A stretch of DNA of 64,000 nt. Origin: Entonaema liquescens. Lineage: Eukaryota; Ascomycota; Sordariomycetes; Xylariales; Xylariaceae. Below, piece by piece: positions 59,201 to 64,000 of this stretch. Position 1 is the stretch's first letter. Each line of letters begins with the position of its first letter. The position numbers were made by a program, and so were the translations under genes. The stretch is from positions 3,658,001 through 3,722,000 of the forward strand of contig CADCSX010000002.1 of the NCBI GenBank assembly GCA_902805475.1, read 5' to 3'. The notes beneath the pieces were generated by a model that did not search any database, was not told the origin of the DNA, and worked only from the letters and a program-made list of their open reading frames with translations.

Positions 59201-59253
59201 TGATAGTAAATGGGCGAGTTTTCGTCGTTTATAAACGTAGGCATATTTCGCAT
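56247..59253 (-). CDS. mss4: Phosphatidylinositol-4-phosphate 5-kinase (Mss4-type)
   Basis: Three exons on the minus strand (59253-58073, 58022-57056, 56990-56247) encode about 963 aa. Residues 1-340 are Ser/Pro/Asn-rich and probably disordered. The PIPK domain (about 395-770) contains AKYDFKFKDYAPWVFRHLR, LTGKYILSELGSPGKSGS, YKYIIKTIHHGEHKFLRK, VVMNNLFPPH, TTFDLKGSTVGRDY, KIMDYSLLIGIHD and, across the last intron, YYLGVIDCLTHYGVIKKIE and PDEYGERFIKFMSGI. The tail is Pro-rich. The enzyme makes PI(4,5)P2 at the plasma membrane for actin and endocytosis. The open frame continues upstream of 59253 without an ATG, and a TTTCAG at 59300 could be the acceptor of an extra 5' exon, so the N-terminus is the least certain part. 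Confidence 0.95.
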
Positions 59254-61727
59254 CCGCAGATTGGGCGTCGTTTGAGTGGGATTCCGAACGAGTGCACCTG
59301 AAACCCTCACCCACGACCTTTTGTCTTAAAAAAAGACGATAACTCTCTATTTGCTGGTCGGGCGAGGGAAACGCGGAAGACGATGTAAGAGAAAAAAAAA
59401 AAAAGGTCGAAAAGTTGAAACCAAATATTATTTTCCCCGGGAGTTTCCTCTTTGTTGATGTCGTCGTCGCTGTAATTGGTATTGGTGACACCTGAGGGAT
59501 AGGGGGGGTTTGAAAGATGCGAGTGCAAGATTGTGTTGTCGTGTGTAAAGCGACTAAGTGACAAAGTTGGCAGCTGAGTGGGTGGATACGCAGATACGCA
59601 GATACGGAGGTTGGGCACCATGCGACCCTATAATTGGTTATTTAGACGTGGATAACGATTAGTGGGTACGTCCTTAATTGCATCGAACTCAGCCACGACC
59701 CCCGGAGCCTTCCAAGGTTGTTCTTTTGATTGTCTCGCATAAGTCGATGAGGGAGAATAGTGATACCCTAACACGGCTTAGCGCCGGTTATAAATATAAG
59801 TTTGTTGGAATGCGGTACCCGAGTTGCGTACGTTGTATCTATTGCTACATTAGGTATCTTTTTTTTTTTTTTTTTTTTTCGATTGTATTGTTCATAACCG
59901 AATTAGAGCTATCATTAAAGAATTGTTTTATATAAAGATGGGTAGATAATATGTCTATTTTCTATAAATGCCAACCCGATTTGACGTGTCAAGTAGGTAG
60001 CATAGCACTTACATGTGCTTGCTATAGTTCAGTGTTCATATGCAAGTTACGTGTATTTTCAGTGCTCTTACAATTCCATTTTACCTGATGAGGTTAGCTT
60101 ACTTAAATATTTCTAAGTAGCCTACAGAAATGCTGCAGCGCTCTGTCCGACTTATTGCATTAAGCATGCAGACGTGTCTTGCAGTGGCAGAGTGGCTCAC
60201 GCGGAGAGAGGAGAGAGGAGAGAGGAGAGAAAGTGGAAAAGAGAAAATAAGCCCGTAAGATGCGATGTGGATATGTACTAATAAGTTCGTACATATGTAC
60301 CTAGTAATTAGGGTCCATAAGGTCCATAGTGTATTGAAGCTGTCCCGCATAATTAGGCTAGTGGATCCTGATCCGAAAAGGAGAACAGACGGGAAACTAC
60401 GATTCGATAGTCATAGCGATTCTTATCCATTTTTGTATATTTTTGTATACGACGTTATGTCATATCCCGCGGAACTGCCCAGGTGATGCCCACTTTGACG
60501 ATTATTTTCAGTTTTCAGTTTCTTCGTTTAATCTATTCTTCCTATCAATATACTATGAACGGATACCATTACGAGGCGTTAGTCACTTTCCTATCTTATA
60601 TGTTTGTTGGTGTATGTTTGCGTCTCAAGCGTTCGATACATGTATTTAAGGATTTCAGTCTCCGTTTTTAATGCCTCTTTAATCGAAAGAAATACCAAGG
60701 ATTTGACTTGCCGACCTGCCGACCGGACCCTGCTTAGGAAGATTAAATAAGACAATCAGTTTTAATGCGGCACCAGCCACGATTTCTAAGATTTCTAAGA
60801 ATTCTAATCAAATATTCAGCTTGACCAGGTGTGACCCGGCTCCCGCGGCCTCCCTGCTTTTTCGCCAATCTCTTTGCCGACTCTCCGAGACAAGTCACCA
60901 CCAACTTCTCCAACGATCTTCAACCGTGACGTGCCGCATTGTGAAAGAGGATGCCAAAAAGCTGACGAAATACGCTGAAACTCTTATATCAGCTGTATTT
61001 AAGACATGTATGAAGATGTCTCTATTTCTTGAGAAAGTTTATTAGAATGTTCATGTGATAAGTAGTATATACTTATATATATATATACAGCTACCAAACT
61101 AACGGATAAGCTACTGGTGCACAACAATATCATGTAAGCCCAAGTATTAATGCTCCGTTGCCGTGTCCCTGAACCCCCATGTCAGGTAATGCTAGATTGC
61201 CAATGTAGCCCGAAACCAAGGGAGCCCAAAGCCAGTACATAGTCAAATCCACAAGCAAAAGCCAACGACACATAGTGAGCAATGTTCCCGACTACCTAGT
61301 TAATCTAGTTATCCGTGACTAGTTTATAAGTATTCAACTTCTCTAGCTTTTTGGTTGACTCCCGTCTCCCGGGTGTAACACACTTGCATAGTCCCACGAT
61401 TTACTCATCCATCTACCGTGGTCCAACCCGCGGGACCAAAATTTAAGATGAAAATTTGTAGATGCCAAATGTCCCACATGGTCACAACGTCTTCGGAGGC
61501 CTCGCGCACCGACCAAAAAGCCTGACTAGTAGGTAATCGTACTTCGTAGCGAACCTGGTGAACCTGGTTCTGGGCTATTATATAGGTACGAATATAAATC
61601 CATTGGAAAGGAGAATGCCGTCTTGTATCCTTTTCCCAAGCCACAACTCCTTTGAATGCCTTTCGGGTTATGTGTTATGTACAAGATAATACAAAATATC
61701 TGTGCCTATCAAATAGGGACAATCATC
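59254..61727. other. 2.5-kb intergenic region
   Basis: Promoter/5' UTR of PIP5-kinase on the left, 3' flank of COA6 on the right. It includes a T24 tract (59851-59879), a GAGAGAG-type tandem (60202-60232) and a TATATA run (61072-61087). Short ORFs show no domain. Nothing supported. Confidence 0.55.
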
Positions 61728-62204
61728 TTATACGCTCGTAGACCCCGTGGTACTGCCAGGCCCTTCGACTGCCATTGTATTCGCGCCCTCTTGTTCTAGT
61801 TTCTCCAGCGTCTTCTTCTTTTGGTAGTCAGCAACTCGGTATCGCTTGAAGTAATTTACCTGTTGATAGCAACAAGAGTATAAGTTAGCTGTAGCCCAAC
61901 TACGCTTCGTGACCCTCTAACAAGTAGTCAAAGCAGCTATAATAGAAGAGGTACAGGGACATACCCAGGCGCTGGCGCAATTTTGTTCGAAGCCCTTATT
62001 CTCTGTCGCACACTGCTTCTCGGCAATCTTCTTGCCCTCGCCGTTCAGCGAGTCGATGACATCGTGCTTGTCGAGACACCTGTAGAACTCGTCGCGCGCA
62101 TCCCAGCATCGTTGGCGCTCTGTCCTGTCCGGCGCCCGCGCACCAGTGCGCACTTCCTCTTTGCGCTTCTCCTCAGGGGAATTAAAAAACCCGAAGACGC
62201 CCAT
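61728..62204 (-). CDS. coa6: Cytochrome c oxidase assembly factor 6 (COA6)
   Basis: Two exons on the minus strand (62204-61965, 61859-61728) encode 123 aa. The CHCH-type fold shows CWDARDEFYRC (Cx9C) and CATENKGFEQNC (Cx10C), which is the exact COA6 spacing, followed by ASAWVNYFKRYRVADYQKKK. COA6 helps deliver copper to cytochrome c oxidase subunit 2 in the mitochondrial intermembrane space. The start MGVFGFFNSPEE matches the family's short N-terminus. The intron is 105 nt (GTATGT...CAG). It is divergent from SYS1 across 750 nt. Confidence 0.94.
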
Positions 62205-62954
62205 GGTAGATAGTCAATGCCGAGCAATAGGGAATTTATTATGAGCTTAGGAAGTTATTGACATAGGCTAGTAGCTGGTTGTTTTGTCCGGATGACGTCG
62301 TCTCTTGGATTTATGGAAAATAAAGTTCTGCGGGACAAAGCTTCAACACTTATCAACGCTATCAATGTCGAAGCTACATATCAAGCCAAAAGCTGATAGG
62401 TGAAGCCTTGAATTATGTAATACATAACTACCTAGTACTTACCTACATTTTGTAGGCAGGTACCTTGGTACAATACAATCACCTAAACAGCGTTACGCCT
62501 AGCGGCTCAGAATTAAAGTTAGATGAGGAAGCCCCTGCGTCACCCTTTTTTCCTCATCGTATGGGACCGTCGACTTTCTAAACGGCAGACAAGGCGCATT
62601 ACTAGCCTAAACCTTTGGTCAAAATTAATAATAGGTAAACCCGAATAACATAATTCAAGATTTCGACAACACCATCCGAAGAAGACTTTTAAATATTCCT
62701 ATTAAGAGAAACTGTACGTGTATAATAGATCGATATAATAGATCGAACCATCGAAATCCCCCATCTACAAATGGTGGCCTTATAGCGCGGACCTCGAAAC
62801 GAATATTACGCATCCAACTTTCCTTTCCATCCACTCTTTCATACACTTTTTTTTTTTTTGGGTCTAATTATCAAACAAACCTTTGCGCGGCGACCCCATC
62901 TTCCTTCCTTCCTTTCCTTCCGATATCCTCCCCATCCCAACTCCCAACTCGACC
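62205..62954. promoter_or_regulatory. Divergent spacer COA6 / SYS1
   Basis: 750 nt between two divergent starts. It contains a T11 run (62849) and a CCTT-rich stretch just upstream of SYS1. No specific site is recognised. Confidence 0.45.
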
Positions 62955-63659
62955 ATGGCCAGACGGAGGAGACCCCGCGCGCCGGCGCCGCGAACGAACT
63001 TCCCCTCTACGCATCCTCGGCCAGATCGCCGCGCTGCAGAGCATATACTACGCGGCCGCGCTCGTCCTGATGCTCTTCACGTCCCTGGTCGCCGGCACCC
63101 GGTTTAGCCTGGACCTGGTTTTCGGCTGGGCGGAACTGCGCGGCGACACGACGCAGGGGTGGTTGATGGGATTTATCTGGCTATGCTGCGCGGGCGCTGC
63201 GTTGGTTTTCCCTAGTTCCCCGGATCTGTGCGGAAGATTACTAACGAGATGTAATAATGATGCAGTGTCGTAGCTATGGTAGCCTTCGTAGGCCGGTCAA
63301 AACTCGTGCTCGATTTTGCGCTTACCCTCCATTTTATCCACCTTGTTATCGTGACGTTCTATACAGGCTTCTTACCGCGAAACGTCGCCTGGTGGGCCAC
63401 GGCAATAGTTTCGAGCGCCGTGACGGTAGTAGGGGGGACTTACGGCTGTCAGTGGAGGGAATTGCGGCCTATTAGTTTTGGGGGTAACGCAAAGAATAAT
63501 AATACCGAGGGCGGCGCCGCGGCTGCAGCGCAGAACGGGGCTGCGGGGAGCCAAGGTGATGAAGAGATGGGCTTCTCCAGGGGTCGTGGAAGGGGGAGAG
63601 GGAGAGACGGAACTGGGGAGTACGAAATGGTTGGCATGAACGGCAATGGGAATCGGTAA
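62955..63659 (+). CDS. sys1: Golgi membrane protein SYS1 homologue, frame broken at its 5' end
   Basis: Segments match SYS1 in order: MARRRRP (frame 1, from 62955), RAGAANELPLY (frame 3), ILGQIAALQSIYYAAALVLM and FTSLVAGTRFSLDLVFGW, GDTTQGWLMGFIWL (frame 2), then after an intron VGRSKLVLDFALTLHFIHLV, FYTGFLPRN and ELRPISFGG. Four membrane segments are visible. SYS1 recruits the GTPase Arl3/ARFRP1 to the Golgi. The N-terminal 20 codons need one extra base near 62976 and another near 63011 to stay in frame. The intron probably runs 63201-63265 (GTTGGT donor, TGCAG acceptor); the donor is weak. The tail is Gly/Arg-rich (GRGRGRGRDG). Everything after codon 20 is intact, so a sequence error is as likely as a real mutation. 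Confidence 0.85.
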
Positions 63660-64000
63660 TGCTTTTGGTGGGATTTATCGGTTCATAACCAGTAAGACTT
63701 GTATGAGTATTGCATGCACGGCACGGCGTTGGTCCTTTCAAAGAATAATGAGAGCTTCGAGGCCTGGAGCTATTTATGCTCCATGCCATGGTATTATAGC
63801 TGGTTGTGTTGGACAAGATCATAGATGAAGACATGACGTACATACACAGAAAGGGGCTTATATGTACAGCATTTTTGGAAACTTTCCCTCTTCCCTCTTA
63901 ATTCATAAGAGCTTCGGGCTCAGAAGTCACTTAAGACGTTGCCAGTAGACGATCTACAAATCTAAGGTTGGGAGTAGGACTGAGCCTATGAACACTCATC
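63660..64000. other. Right edge, 3' flank of SYS1
   Basis: 341 nt with no ORF or repeat of note. The ORF 63472-63843 on the minus strand lies opposite SYS1 exon 2 and is a shadow. Confidence 0.55.

Noticed and set aside
59307..59621. Minus-strand ORF upstream of the PIP5-kinase start
   Set aside because: Low-complexity, not in the kinase frame, no clear splice join; probably 5' UTR.

Overview
The window is nuclear DNA of a filamentous ascomycete (Pezizomycotina, probably Sordariomycetes; the order cannot be fixed from sequence alone). The reasons are short 50-100 nt introns with GTRNGT donors and CTAAC-like branch sites, fungal orthologues of conserved eukaryotic genes, long AT-poor intergenic spacers, and one block of extreme AT-richness with the C:G-to-T:A pattern expected of repeat-induced point mutation (RIP). 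I saw no tRNA, rRNA, CRISPR array or intact transposon.

Left part (1-12.7 kb), conserved housekeeping genes: an Ariadne-type RBR ubiquitin ligase (+), a mitochondrial Prx5-type peroxiredoxin (+), MSH2 (-), TRM10 (+, sharing a 0.5-kb divergent promoter with MSH2) and an FHA-domain Ser/Thr kinase (-). A 7.3-kb non-coding stretch with two GA microsatellites then leads to the SKN7-type HSF/response-regulator gene (20-22.3 kb), which has a 17-nt micro-exon.

Middle part (25.6-43.7 kb): eIF2B epsilon, DNA primase small subunit, a DUF167 protein, a HAD 'Swiss Army Knife' RNA-repair-like protein with an RGG tail, a complex I NDUFA11/21.3-kDa-like subunit, an unrecognised conserved-looking ORF, a dead metallophosphoesterase whose lost residues are almost all explained by C-to-T or G-to-A changes, and a large UBP2-type deubiquitinase.

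Right part (44-56 kb) looks like an accessory, decaying island: a broken HTH gene, a 0.9-kb almost pure A+T block made of alternating inverted copies of one unit, a kinase-C2H2 gene killed by several frameshifts, stops and a 29-bp tandem duplication, two small orphan genes and a short-chain dehydrogenase cut off after its Rossmann N-terminus. Conserved genes resume with an MSS4-type PIP5-kinase (-), COA6 (-) and the Golgi protein SYS1 (+), whose first 20 codons carry two single-base frame breaks.

There is no operon logic; neighbours are mostly divergent or convergent pairs with unrelated housekeeping roles. I did not find a convincing new multi-gene system. The most informative unusual loci are the kinase-C2H2 pseudogene, the inverted-repeat AT block and the RIP-like metallophosphoesterase relic.
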